The translations under genes were made by a program, and so were the position numbers. Positions 23,771-36,542 of a stretch of 64,000 nt of DNA are shown one piece after another (within the stretch, counting starts at the first letter, position 1; each line of letters starts with the position of its first letter). The notes beneath the pieces were generated by a model, which did no database searches, had not been told where the DNA came from, and was given only the letters and a program-made list of their open reading frames with translations. Source of the DNA: Onchidella celtica (taxonomy: Eukaryota; Mollusca; Gastropoda; Systellommatophora; Onchidiidae); contig OZ007571.1 in NCBI GenBank assembly GCA_963931925.1, positions 55,108,311 to 55,172,310 on the forward strand. Direction: 5' to 3'.

Positions 23771-24315
23771 AGTCAGGCATAATAAAATACCAACCTGTAA
23801 GTAATTTAGAGTCAGCTTTTAAACCACCTGCATGGCAATGGTATAATATTATGAGGCTTTGAAATCAAAGCGGTACAGTAGAAACTCGCTCATGCTGTTA
23901 TGTCCGCAGCTTTGATATAAATAACACCATCTCCGCGCAAGTGCGTCACAGAGAATGTGTCCGCCTGAGGTTTCTGGGAGGTATCATACTAAGCCTGGTC
24001 ACACACATCCGGATGCTGCCAGCAAAATATACACCAAAGAAATAATGGCAGAATCTGACTGTGACTGACTGGGCTTAATATGATAGGGTCTTTCCGGATT
24101 TACTAAGAAAATATAGGAAATTATGGTGTGTTCTTCTTGTCTGCCGATAGCTGACTACGTCTGACCGGATTTAGTATGATATTTCCCGAAGCAAACAAGA
24201 GTTCAACAGACTACAATCCCACTGAAGGGACTCAGCCCGTCCTTCTGTTTCTTTATTAATGTTTTGTCCGCTTTTTTTTTTTCAAGACTACAATTAATTT
24301 GACCGCGAGACTGAC

Positions 24316-24568
24316 ATCGATGGTGTCAGGAGCAAACCGGCCAAGACGAAATAAGCAAATTTTACAGGAAGAAACAAAAAATTGTCGCTAAAACTAATGG
24401 GAAATGGACCTAGCCGGTTTGATCACATGCATATTTTGACTATTTCTACTGGAGAATAGTAACAGCTGCTTTTACGTACGATGCAGGATTCCAGGCTTCA
24501 TAAATTGGTACTATATAGAGTAATATGAAATTTTTAGACTTGGCCGGTTTGCGCCTGACACCATCGAT
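24316..24568. mobile_element. MITE with GGTGTCAGG...GCAAACCGGCC termini
   Basis: Inverted repeats of about 25 bases: ggtgtcaggagcaaaccggc on the left and its near-perfect complement on the right. They are flanked on both sides by ATCGAT, which could be a 6-bp target duplication or the outer part of the TIR, because ATCGAT is its own complement. The interior (about 200 bp) has no frame. Confidence 0.75.
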
Positions 24569-25080
24569 ATGAAGAATAATTAAAACTGTCAAAATACAAT
24601 GGTAGAAAATAGTACATGATAAGAATTCAAATTGGGGGAGGATTTGAGGAAACCGGAGAGGGGTGGGGGGCATGGGTGGGGGCGTTTGGGGAGGGGGGGG
24701 GCCAGGTCAGCTAACTGCACAATTCGTTGGGTTCCACTGTCATTAAATCTTAACTCATTCGCCATAGTAAAGCCGAATATTGGGCTCGCGGGTTTTCGCT
24801 TCTCTACAGAAAGCTGAATTCGGCTTGAGTGGACACCGATTTTTCAACACTACTATCTAATCTAAGCCAACTTCTTGTAATATCGAATCCTATCCTGGTT
24901 CATTGATTTCTCTTTACTTTGGTATAATATAATAATGCCATGTGTTGTGTTCATACTGAATGAAAGAAAAAACATCTTTGAAGCACCCCTAGATTTCAAA
25001 CTGTTGAGAGTGTTGAGACTTCCCGTCCACACCCACAAAAGTTACCTTACGAAATGGATTATGTCACTGTTTGTGTTAGT

Positions 25081-25195
25081 ACCTTTGCATTGTGCAGAGC
25101 AAACTTTTGTCCTCACTCCTGGAAGGTAATTTTATGTCCCGGCATAACAGCATTACCTGGGTGATCTTGTCACTGCGTCTCTGTGTTCTGGGACT
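25081..25195 (+). repeat. Inverted-repeat arm A
   Basis: 'gcaaacttttgtcctcactc', 'cataacagcattacctg' and 'ttgtcactgcgtctc' reappear reversed at about 26628-26740. See the arm B entry. Confidence 0.6.
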
Positions 25196-25329
25196 ATTGC
25201 ACTTGCTCAACCCCCTTCCTTCACCCAGCCATTACCCGGTCAGTGCGCTAACCTTAACCACATGTACAGCAAAGGTTGATTGTCACATTTGACGTCAGGA
25301 GGAAGATATATTTTATGTAGATTTACCTA

Positions 25330-25783
25330 ACATGAGATAAGATAAGATAAGATAAGATAAGATAAATTTTATTAGTCCTTGTACAAGGAAATTTGTTTTG
25401 ATCATTGAATACATAACAATACAGTTACAGAAGCAGAAAGTATGATACATAGCGCGCACACACACATATATACACACACACTGATAAATTAACTAAATTA
25501 ACAAAATGAACAGTGCACACAATATGCTTCCCTAACTAAAACACATTGACCTGACACGCAGGACATAATTCAACTGTGCACAGATTACGATCAAGATAAC
25601 GACATTATTGTAACATCCTAGTTGATGACGGAATAAACGATTTAAAGTAGCGCTCAGTTTTAGTTTTCTTTGACAACAGCCTTAAACTTCTTACAGATCT
25701 TATATATTCCTTGTTCAGGGGATGTTGGGGGTCATTTATAATAATATTAGCTTTTTTAATACAAGCACCAGTGTACAAACAAC
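25330..25783 (-). mobile_element. 5'-truncated Rex1-like LINE copy
   Basis: The sequence from a (GATAA)n run at 25336 to about 25780 matches the 3' end of the longer LINE at 59365-60718 almost base for base, including the RT C-terminal codons. Homology stops abruptly at about 25783, as expected for 5' truncation. On the minus strand the element ends in (TTATC)n. Confidence 0.85.
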
Positions 25784-26627
25784 TCAGCAGGGCAAAATTC
25801 CGCTTATGTGCGAAGGCATGAGAAAAATTATGATGTCAATGCAAACATGAATCAAGCCAAGGAATACAAGAGTGGTTTAGACATTCCCCACTTGTTATGC
25901 ACCCACTTATTCCTGTCAGATGCAGGCACCACTCTATTGTCATTGCATTCTGTCAAGTCTGGATTATTAATGGTGCATATAATTATAATAGACTGGTGCG
26001 GAATGGTGCTTAATTAATTCTGTGAACTCTTAAATCACTTCCACTTTATTAAAACAAAAAAAAGGAAAAACAAAACTAGTTAAACCCACAACAGAATAAT
26101 ACGATAAATATGCCTAACAATCAAAAGTGTGATGACTGAGCGCGACTTAAAAAAAAGGAAATAAAAACAAAACGACATTTTGTTTCACTTTTTTTTTTTC
26201 TTTTGGTCATACTAAAGCTTTATTGAGGAAACAAGCAAGCTATACCATAAATACTAGAGGCAATATACATAAAACGGCATAGTATGCAACTAAAAGGATA
26301 TTCAACAAAAGCCAGCGGAAGTAAAAAAAATGTTGTTTCACTTGTAAATGAAAGTTTTTACCCGTCTAATTCTGGTTCAGGAGAAACACCATTGGGACGA
26401 TTCTAATTAGATAGTAGGCCTACATCACCATAGCCATGTTATATTCTAAACAAAATTATCCATTTACAATGTTGCATTTCAATCATGTAGTCCATTTCCT
26501 GGAATTCGGTCTTTCACGAATTAACCTTTAATCTCTTCATTTCTACACACCGAATAAATTTCAAAATCGGAGTTTGATGGATAGAAATTTACAGATCTAG
26601 TAACAAGATGTCCAAGAAATGGAACAC

Positions 26628-26740
26628 CGAGAAGCAGTGACAAGGTTACGCAGGTAATGCTATTATGCTGGGAGATAAATTTACTGTCCAGGAGTGAGGA
26701 CAAAAGTTTGCACTGCACAATGTAAAGATATCCAACTTAA
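26628..26740 (-). repeat. Inverted-repeat arm B
   Basis: Reverse-complement relative of 25081-25195. Both arms could be ends of a 1.6-kb DNA element into which the Rex1-like copy was inserted, or independent copies of a dispersed repeat. Both arms also translate similarly (KLLSSLL, HNSIT), but each frame is short and I do not call them genes. Confidence 0.5.
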
Positions 26741-26744
26741 GTCT

Positions 26745-29090
26745 GATTTCCATTTCTTTCCCTCGATATCATGACATTTTAAAGCACATAAAACCAATAA
26801 ATATCTGAATATATGTTAGTTGGTAATAAATTTGGAAGGGCTTTAACTTCAAGAAGTCTTGCTCTCGCGTTGTTAGCCGTGTCATGGTACCAACTTTCAT
26901 GTTTCCAGAGATTCTCCAATGTGCCCGTGTCTAGCATTGTGTGGGCATCGACATTCGCTCGCCTGAACTTCAAAGGAATGCGACTCGACTGCGAAGCGAA
27001 GGTAATGCAGCTATGTCGATTGTGCGCCGCTAGCCCTAGCTAGCCACAAAATAAATATATGACAAATATTTCTATTTAAGGCACGATCCATCGGTTTGAG
27101 AACCCAAGGCGCAGGGAATGTCAGACGCCATGCGTGTTGTGCGCCAGCAGCGTTGCGGGTGAAGATTTTCAAAATAAAAATATCCCAAGATGAGTTTAAA
27201 AATCCCAAGATTTTTTTTTCCAACTGAAAAAAATACATTTAGAATTCACAATTTTATTTCTATATTGAATTTAAACCAAGCAGTACAACGATTAGCTCAC
27301 AGACCACGTAAACGAGCCTCTCACATAAGCAATCTGAAACGGCCCTTTCGGCCATTTGGCTTCATTTTTACCTATTAAGTGGCAAATGGAAGGACAATTT
27401 GATGCTTTTTGCGTGTGTGTGTGTGTGTGTGTGTGTTGTTTTGCAAAAAAATAGTGGCAAAATCTAGAGTCTACAGTAGCCCGAAAAATTCCAATATCAT
27501 TCTGTAAAAATGCCAAGATCCCAAGGTGACCCCCCAAAATCCCAAGATCTTGGAAAAAATCGCAAGATTGTCGAAGCTGGTTTGGCGGTATCTTTCAAGG
27601 GAGACCACCCCAAAAAATCTCTCAGTTACAACAGCACACGATCAGTCTCCCCCATATGGTCTCCCCTATTTTACGTTGTTGCGGTTGATTTTCCGAAATG
27701 GGAGAGGGAGCTAAAGAAACCAGCGCGGCTCGTATGATCTTATTGTATTAAGTTTTGATAGACTCAATAATTCAAATTCCCCAAAGTCTACTCAGCCATC
27801 AGCTGAGATCGCCAAAAAAACAAAAACAGACCAGAAACATTGGAAATGAAAGTGACAGGGTTCCTAACAGCTGGTCCATTTTGAAACTAATGAAGCTTCA
27901 GGGGCCAGTCCCAGAGGAGCCCCGAAGAAAGGTGTTTTAATGATTGAATTTTGGATGTTGCCCCATTGTTTGCTGGTTGCGTAACAGTTCAAGCTTCAGG
28001 GTCCCAGTAATGTAGGTATGTCACTACCTGACAGTATACAAAACGGGTTTGAAACTTGCAGGGAGCAGCTTTCCTGATGCAATATTATGGACATTCGAAA
28101 ATCACAGAAAGGCACAATATTTATAATAATTGTACTACTACTGAAGGAGTTTTTTTTCTTGTTGTTGTTGAGGAGAAAGAAATCCTTTATTTATGACCAT
28201 GAATGAATGGAAAATACTTCTTGGAAATTATAGCAACTCGAAGTAGAATTTTTATTATTATTATTATTATTAGTTTACTCAGAAGCGCAGATAAACTGCG
28301 GTGTATGAAATATGAAAACAACATTATGCAGACTACAAAAGGATGTAGGGTGTAAGAGAGAATCGTATTATCAACATTGTGAGCTTACCTTGTTGCTGTC
28401 TGACCTTGGCAACCTGCAAGCGTTTTCAAGAAGTCAACACCGTTGGTCCTCTGTTCACAGCGAGACCGGCGCGTTAAATGAAATGGTCACCATTTTGATG
28501 TAGGAGGTCTCGACACGCGAGGCAGGCGTGGCTGTGTGGGGGGCGTGCTCTTGGGCGGAGAAAAAGGAGGAGGTGGATTAGTAATGCCTTCCTCTCAAGG
28601 GGGCACGGCCTTAAACGTGCAAGCCCACCTGTAGGACGGGGGCCTTGAGACAGGGAACACTCAACGATGACAAAAGATGAAACGTTGATTTCGTATTTCA
28701 TAATCATATCTGATTAAATGGGGGTGGGGAACAGGAGGGAGGTGGGGGGGGGGCAGTTGACTGATGGTGATAAAATAATGGGTGAGAGGGGGGGGGGACC
28801 AAGTGATATAACTGTAGTGCAAAAAAATAATAGATGGCCAGTCTCTCATTTCGAAACTTGATTACACTTCTTGTTCGTGACAAGATTCAAGAACAGGATA
28901 TGCGATAAATTTGTTCTGGTTTATTTCTGAGAAGTACTGAATCCATTTTTCATTGCCTGGGCAGAAAATGGTTATCTAAGAACTTGCACGCCCATTAAAT
29001 AAGGTGTACATGTTTGTCAGTTTGATACGTCAATGTCACCCCACTAGTTTCTCTTATGTTGGAAGTTTGCACGTAATGCTGAAGGGGTGC
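26745..29090. other. No gene recognised
   Basis: Non-coding DNA with a (TG)n run at about 27415-27437, (ATT)n at 28248-28272 and G-rich runs near 28,740-28,800. No frame has a recognisable domain. Confidence 0.5.
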
Positions 29091-29149
29091 CTCACACATT
29101 TATGGCCGCTTTGACGTCAACATTTCAGACGCCATATCGTAAGCGCATA

Positions 29150-29645
29150 CCAAGTGCAGTCCATGCTTAAAAGCTGAATAAGCGTATTATCATGGTTTGC
29201 TGTTTTTGTTATTGTTTTAAAGCTATCTAAGTCACAAAGCATATTGCCCGTATCATCGAAGTTACTGGGATAATTTTTATTCTGTATATTAAAATGTTAA
29301 ATATACAAGATAGACGGATAGTGAATTAGGCACGCGGCCAACAACCAATGCTTCCATACAGTATGACATCATTAATGGTTTGCTGTTTTTGCTGTTGTTC
29401 TAAAGCTGTCCATACAACTAAGCATATTCCGCATGACAGTGTAGTTACTTGGATCTAAAAATGTTAAAGTATACAGGCCAGACGGGTAAATACAATATGT
29501 AATCTTGCAATCAACGCTTAAAAACTGAATAAGCTTATTATAATGATTTGCTGTTTTTGTTGCTGTTTTAAAGCTATGTAAATAATCACTACGCATTTTG
29601 CTCGTAGCAGTGAGGTTACTTCGATTGTATAAGATGTAGTACCGG
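29150..29645 (+). repeat. Three degenerate tandem units of about 175 bp
   Basis: 'tttgctgtttttg' followed by 'taaagct' recurs at 29196, 29379 and 29547. Each is followed by 'gcatatt'/'gcatttt' and 'gttact' words at matching offsets. Confidence 0.6.
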
Positions 29646-29693
29646 TATCTGAAAAAATTGTTATACTATTCAACAGGCTACACCGAAAATGGT

Positions 29694-29906
29694 AAGTGGA
29701 TCTGGCGGAATCGGTCTTAAAGTGAATTTTTTAAAGCAAAAGAATTTCGATTTCAAGCAAAAAATGTTTAACTGAATGCAGAAAAATGGCAAATCTTTCA
29801 TATTATGGGCAAATCTCAATTTCGCTAGACAATGTTTCCCCCTCTGGAGGGGTTTTCTGAGGAATTTGGTCTTTCACCTTGAGCCAGATTTCGTCAGATC
29901 CACTCA
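29694..29906. mobile_element. MITE, GATCTGGCGAAAT family, copy 2
   Basis: Bounded by agtggatctggcggaatcgg and, on the reverse strand, agtggatctgacgaaatctgg. It shares internal words with the copy at 8998-9243 ('ctgaatgcagaaaaatggc', 'tttcaccttgagcc'). Confidence 0.75.
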
Positions 29907-30564
29907 CTCACAATATTGTAATCCTGGACCGGCATGGACTTTCAAGTAGGGAGAATGATTGGCTTAATAGTCAATGGCACATGAAATCCAGTTATGAAAC
30001 CGCAGTGTCAGAGGCTCAGTACTCCCTAAGTTTCATCCCAAAATCTCACGGTACACATTAATCAATGGTAATCCAACGCGCATTTTCCAAACGTCATAAT
30101 TCACACTTCTATCTTTTTTTTTTTTTTTTTAAAGAAGATAAAAAGAAAAACGCGTCCTCTGTTTCAAGAACTTTCATTTTTTGGCCATGACAGGATTTCA
30201 GGCATTCATCTTGACCACCATGGGGCCGAGGACCATCAAAATGCTTGACTATCCAACCGGATGAAATATTGACATTTGGAAGCTCTAAATAGTTTCAGTC
30301 AGCCCCAAAATATGAACAGACCACACTAAACAGACATACACACTATCTTTGGTGAAGGCGGTCTCTTTCAATTCTTCAATTTCTTGTTTACCGCAGCGGC
30401 CTAGTTTCGCGATTGGGCGGAAGTGAGATCTCTCTATATATCTATACTCTCGATGACACTAAGGCAAATTTCCCAAATGGGATTGAAGAAGTATACAAAA
30501 TACAAAATAATGTTGTTTCTGGTGGACCATGCTATTTCACATCATTATAGCAGGACAGTAAACT

Positions 30565-30905
30565 ATTCACTTTTTTCCTGTATTCGGCTTGCCGCCGTAT
30601 GGCGTCGGGGCATATTAATAGGCTCACTGCCTCCACCCGCAGGTGGTGTAATCCCACCAATGGTGGGCTGTCAATCAGAGACTGCCACTTCTCGGCAGCC
30701 CCAGGGTGACACCCCTTTGTCCTGGTCTTGCTTTTTTCTTTCCTACTTCCTTTCATCTTTTCTCTTTTTGTTTTGTTTTGTTTCCTAGGGTCCCATCTAA
30801 ATCTGGTATCCAGCCCAAAGAGAGCGAGAACGAAACAACCGTGAGAGGCGCAAAGTGGCGGTTATGGTGCCGACGTGCCGTTAAACCCAAACTCAAACTC
30901 TATTC
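30565..30905 (+). repeat. SINE-like dispersed repeat
   Basis: The 3' part ('gagaggcgcaaagtggcgg', 'gtgccgttaaacccaaactc') is shared with 11405-11475. The rest holds 'ggtggtgtaatcccaccaatgg' and a T-rich stretch. There is no polymerase III head, so the class is uncertain. Confidence 0.5.
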
Positions 30906-30909
30906 GGCT

Positions 30910-33145
30910 TTGTAATTAGACCGGGATCCACAAACAACAACCTTGTTATAAACATTGCAATTGAATAATGTTAAGTCTTCAGAGGCGAAACTGTGGTTGA
31001 TGGCGCCTATGGAAACCCGCACCCCCTCCCTCCCCGCCTTGAAAACTGTCCTTCAAAACGCTGGCTGGATACGACACTGTACTCCAGCTGGGTATTCTCA
31101 ACTCTTTTTGATAACGTACCGGTGACCGAGTAGATGTTATCAAACAAATTGTATTCTTAATATTATTCTTAGAGTATATTTTTGTTTTATAACCATTTGT
31201 TTTGTTGAAATCTAAAAAAAAAAATTGGTGCTTCTCCCCTCCACACAATCAGAAAGGCCTTCAAATTTGGTGCGCAAGGCACATACCCCAGCCCCCCCCC
31301 CCCTCCCGTCTTAGTTAAGCCACCGTAAAAACACAACAGCAGCAACAACAACTTGTAAAAATCTGCCTGGCCTTTTACGGATGACATACATATTATTTAT
31401 ATTTCTTCAGCCAAAGCTCACAGAACCATTTCCACTGATACAAATCATATCTGAGCCAAAGAAATAGCATGGGCTTCAGTTTCTTTCATGTTCTCATACA
31501 CGAAGAACTGAATGACAAACGAGACGTGGATTTTCAGTATACACAGACAATACAATTGATGCAATATCTGCACCTGGGCCAAATCTTATTTAGGACGATA
31601 CTGGCGCTATGGACAATGAATTAATCTTTTAAGGACACAGATATCGTCGGTCAGCTGTTTAAATCTCGATAAAACTAAACTCAGAAGGGATAGTTTTAAC
31701 GAGGTTCCAACAGTCGAGTGACGAATTGAGAAAAGTGGGGTGTTTTATGGGGCGGGGGGGGGGGGGAGGGAGGAGGGAATAATTATGGTGTGTAATGTGA
31801 CTAGAGATCAGGACATGAGAGATAAAACCAGGAAGCAATAACTTGTTTTGAAGGAACAATCTGCCATTAAATTTGTTAAACTTCCTTGTGGCCCTCGCCG
31901 GCCCTAACATTTGCTTCTCATGCTTTTTCATTGTCTCCGAACAAACGCAAACGCTGCTGGAGATCTGAGATTTGCAGTTATGATTCACTGAAAAGACAAT
32001 GCACTTGGCCCATTCCATTGAAAGAGCCATTTTTTTTCCACAAAATTAATCTTCACATTTTATTGAATTTTTTTATATTTTTAGTTAAGATGTTTAACAG
32101 TATGATCTAAGCTTCCGAATCATTGCATTATGACTATTTTTTATGCGTTTTTGTGTATCGTTGACCCTTAAGAGTTATGTACATAATTTTTTACATTGAA
32201 TAGTTGTCGCGAATGTGGTTTCTAGCAAACGACTGCAATTCAAGAGGAAAACACACATTCGACGAACACACTAACTTTCCTACTGGAATTAATTAACAAC
32301 TCAAATGAATTAGTTTTGTCAGACCTGTAGGGCCACAATAATGTATTGAGTTAGCTGCATAAGACAACATATATAAATGAAATGACTGTCAGGGTAACTG
32401 CAAAATGAGAATACAATTTTAGAATGGACTAAAAGGTCCTAGTACTGGATCAAATATAACTAATGACTTATAGGATATTTAATACAAATTATAGTCTTCG
32501 CTGTCTCAGCACACGCCAGGTCCATTGCAATGGCTCCTGTCATATATTCTAATACTGGCACTGCCTGGCTGTGACTCTAGGAGCAGACTCTCATACTGCT
32601 GGTAACATATGAATTCTGACATACAATTACAATGCATACCATTTTTCCCTGGCCATCAATAACCAGGGACTATCAACAAAGGCGTTGCATGGTGGACAAA
32701 GTCCGGGTAGCTATTAGCTGGAGCTCGTCATTTCTAGGCTCCTCATATAGATGGTCTTCTCTATTGCGTCTCTGTTCCGATCTGGCTCGAACACGCCGAC
32801 CATTTCGCAAAAGGAAACTTTTCTGCATGTGATAATGGACATAGGTATGGGCTGACTTTTATAATGTCTAGCCACCTGCAACTACCGTCCAAATCCCTAG
32901 ATTTGATTGGTGCGGTCATGCGAGCTCATCTCGCAGTATTAATTTATTCTATTGTGTAAGTCGGTTACGGCCTTGCACTAAGACAGACAAGGTCGTCTTC
33001 TAAATAGGTTAATAATTAAATCCAAAATCTTATTAACTTGACTCAGCACAATTCGTGCTTTCACGAACCACTGAATGTCAACAGTCAATTACAACCACCT
33101 CACACCCTCGAACAATGCTATTAAATCACGAACTGGAGCTGCTCT
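30910..33145. other. No gene recognised
   Basis: Non-coding sequence with G/C homopolymer runs near 31,300 and 31,750. A plus-strand frame near 32,632-32,832 and its minus-strand shadow are too short to judge. Confidence 0.4.
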
Positions 33146-33151
33146 GCCATC

Positions 33152-34016
33152 CCAGCCGTACGTACCGCAAGCCAAGCAGCTTGGTGTTGCTCCGGGCGCC
33201 CGACTGCGGTACGGTCATCTAGGTCACAGCTGCTCGCCAAGCGAAAAAGCACCCTCCCGCGCATGCTAGCTCGCAAAGTAAAATGGCGACCAGTGTAGTC
33301 GGAGCTGTTTTCAATGATGGGACTTTTGGTTTTTTTAATAAACTTGCAATCTAGTCTTATTACTTTGTTTTAGCACTTTTCATCTTTGATAGTGTAGTGC
33401 GTTCGGCATGTGAAAGCTTATGAGCAGGGTTACACACTCAAGATGTACAGATTTTAGACACGACTTAGTTTTACACTATTTCATGTGCACCAAGTATTCA
33501 CACCCCTCTCTCACTGAGGCACTGTCTCTATAACCAAGTCTTTCACAACCCTCACTCATCTGAGCACAACTCCGTGCGCAATCTTCTGACTTTCTAGCAA
33601 TATGCATGACCAAAATTTCCAACTTACACATTTATTCCGTGCAAAAGACAAAAATCATATCAGGCGAGAAAAGTGCACACACATCGGATGAAAAACTGCT
33701 ATTCTTAAACTCTGAAGTGTTCACGGAACTGAATGTGGGAGTAACTCGGCACTGTCTCCTCCACAAAGTTAAAAACATGTGCCTCGGGGTTCCGCTCAGA
33801 CTCACGAGAGTATAACCTCCTAGTTTCATCATTCAAAGATGTACAGGCAAAGCGTATCGCTTCGATTGCCGCGACTTCACAATCGTCATCTTCGATCAGC
33901 GTTAGAAAGTCAGCCATTTTGAAAAGCTCTCCCGCCAAGCAACGCGTACCCCAATGCCAACCAAGCAGCTTGGCTGACTCACGAAGCGAGCGCTCGACTG
34001 AGGTACGCGCGGCTGG
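33152..34016. mobile_element. Candidate PIF/Harbinger-like element
   Basis: The ends resemble each other in inverted order: ccagccgtacgtaccgcaag on the left, ccagccgcgcgtacctcag on the reverse strand of the right end. Both carry further GC-rich words, including 'ccaagcagcttgg'. GC content and CpG density rise at both ends. Inside the right half is a short transposase-like exon (33938-33705). No clear 3-bp target duplication was found. Confidence 0.4.
33705..33938 (-). pseudogene. Possible N-terminal exon of a Harbinger-like transposase
   Basis: A 77-residue frame starting at an ATG just inside the element's right end, acidic, ending in a segment of the type F-x-x-x-x-x-P-x-x-x-x-x-x-F-x-x-x-F-R-V. 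That resembles the start of PIF/Harbinger (HARBI1-like) transposases, where an FR-x-S helix precedes the DDE domain. The DDE part is not present, so this is a remnant or one exon of a deleted element. The identification rests on a short motif only. Confidence 0.35.
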
Positions 34017-34918
34017 TTTACCTACACATATTCCTTTTTAACCATCTACAGTTTTTGTCGAAAAAACATTACTCAAAACATGTTGCTCACGAGAACAGCT
34101 CAAGGACACTTCACTAGGTAGTTTTTAAAAGAAACTCTGAGTTCAACCCGTGGTCTAGCACGGCATTTATACACTTAACTTGCTCTTGACAATAGTGGCA
34201 CAACACTTTAAACTGTAGATCTCATTTCTAATTGATAATCAGGCATTACCACTGAATTTCTGTGAAGCATCAATGTAAAGCCTTGAAAGGAAACTGAATT
34301 TCGAAGTCAACAGGATGTGTCTTAAATGTCACAGTGAAAGAATTTCCAGGAAAAAGGTTACGCAATTTACGTGACACAACACACAATACATGTATATGTA
34401 TGTTTTGATTGCACAGAAGATATATGAGATCACATGAAACTATCTCAGATCCAAAGGTAAAACATGATGACAAATAATGAGGTACAGAATGAATAGGATA
34501 TGTTCAGCGCTTTGAGATCTATGTCATTTATAGAGTATGTAATTTACGAGACATGAAATGGCCCACTTAAAAAGGGCACTGGAATATAATCACACGCCAT
34601 GCCTTTGCAGGCTGTGGGTTTAATAGGAAATTCCAGCAAGGAAGTGCAATGCAACACAGTCCCACACACGATAATTTCCTATCTGGAGAACAAATCACTA
34701 AAATTGTTGCTGTTGTTGTCGTTATTGTTGTTGTGGTTGTTAAGTATACTACAAAGCAATCTTTCGCATTAGAGAGAAGTATAATTTTTAAAAAATGAAA
34801 AAGTTGAAAGTTAAAAACGTATATAGTAATTGTGGTACCTGCATGTAGCGTCTGTCTCCACAAAGAGGACCCAAAGCGCTTATAATGACTCACTCTACAC
34901 ATCATATTATTATATAAC

Positions 34919-34934
34919 TCTCTCTCCCCCCACC

Positions 34935-34967
<33 letters not shown>

Positions 34968-35030
34968 GTTCTCTCGCTCGCGTGCTCTTCCTTTCTGTCT
35001 CTTGCCAGCGCTGTCTCTCTTTCTTTCTCC

Positions 35031-35102
<72 letters not shown>

Positions 35103-35107
35103 ACTCC
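34919..35107. repeat. CT microsatellite
   Basis: Nearly pure (TC)n over most of 190 bases. The 134-codon Ser/Leu-rich frame over it and its Arg/Glu-rich shadow are artefacts. Confidence 0.95.
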
Positions 35108-36036
35108 CTCAAACTTGCATACATGTACTTACATAGTACTTTCATGCCGTATAACACATACTAGGCTTAAGAGAGGCACTATCGATCAGACAATAAATGT
35201 TACTGATGCAGGACTGATTTCAGCCCTGTTTTGAATTCCTCAAATGAAGACCACACATTTGATTATGATGCAAGGACTCAAAAAGGAAATATAACTCATG
35301 GTACGTATGATACGAGATTATTCCAGATGACCTACATTTAGACAGGTCTCTTTACATGTATTTAGTTCTGGCCACATAGATACGATAACTGCATCTCCCG
35401 GAGGGGCGGGGTGGGAGGGGAAAGGGGTTTGGTGTGTGTGTATGTTGGGGGGGGGGGGTGGTATAGAAAAAAATCAGATACGAATCAGCTCTTGTCCACG
35501 GCATCCGCTTTTTTAAAAAAAATGGTAAATGACGTATGAAAAAGTAAGACAATCCTGCATATTACTGGAAACGTATGTTTATCAGTTGCTGCCTAATTGT
35601 GATTGCAGTTCTCCTTTTCCTTTGATCTTTCAAAGTAAATATCTTGTTTGCATTTCACGACATGCGCTTTACGCTTTAAATTATCCATGATGAAAAGTGG
35701 TTTCTTAATCTCTGATCGTTGTTTAGGTCTTTATTTTAGGAGGTTCCTTGTTCTTGACATTTACATCCCAATTGTTTTCTTTTGCCATTTTGAATCGAAG
35801 GATAAAAAGGTTATTTACAATACAATCAAATCCCAACGAACCGTATGAAAATAAACTTTTCAAACAGGAACCTATCAGTTATGGAATGTGTTTAAAATCT
35901 GATTATTCCAAGCTATGTCCTTCCGCTGATACATCTTATACTGGAGAAGATGCTAAAGAAAAGTTTGTATAGGCAATTGTGATTTACTACTACGAAATCT
36001 GTAGAAAGGTAAATTACTATTTTAAAAAAGAAAGTG

Positions 36037-36464
36037 TATATTTAGGCCGAATACGGCCTATATATAACCCGGTGCTGTGCTATTTGGGCCGAAGGTATTT
36101 TAGGCACGGGAGTGTCAATTGCCACCGCGGAATACGGTGTCCATTGTCGATTCAAATGTGCAGATGGTCAGATGGACCGGGGGTGTGAGGGTCTAGTCAG
36201 TTTGTATCAATGGGCAGTAGTCAGATTGACTGATCAGGCGAAAAGGGGCGGGGGTAGCCATTGGCGATCGACGTACCGTCAATGGCCACAGCAAAATGAG
36301 GTGGTAATTGTCGCTACCTTTAGGCAATATTGTACGGACATAAATTCTGTGTTTAAACAAACAACAACACAACAGACCAGAGCAAACTGCAAAGTCGCAC
36401 TACCGGCCCAAATAACCCGCAAGCAGAGTTTTGTGCTATTTAGGCCGTATTTGGCCCAAATATA
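36037..36464. mobile_element. DNA element with TATATTTRGGCC termini
   Basis: Left end tatatttaggccgaatacgg, right end on the reverse strand tatatttgggccaaatacgg, about 25 bases of inverted repeat with a few mismatches. It contains at 36160-36285 the dispersed repeat also found at 12220-12370. No transposase frame is present. Confidence 0.65.
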
Positions 36465-36542
36465 CCTAGCCTTTAAAAAAAAACTAAATGTAAATTAAGT
36501 CACATACAAGAAAAAGAGTTCAGTAAAGTAACTTAACTGCTG

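Noticed and set aside
34830-35234. 134-codon plus-strand frame and its Arg/Glu-rich minus-strand shadow
   Set aside because: Both are translations of a (TC)n microsatellite.
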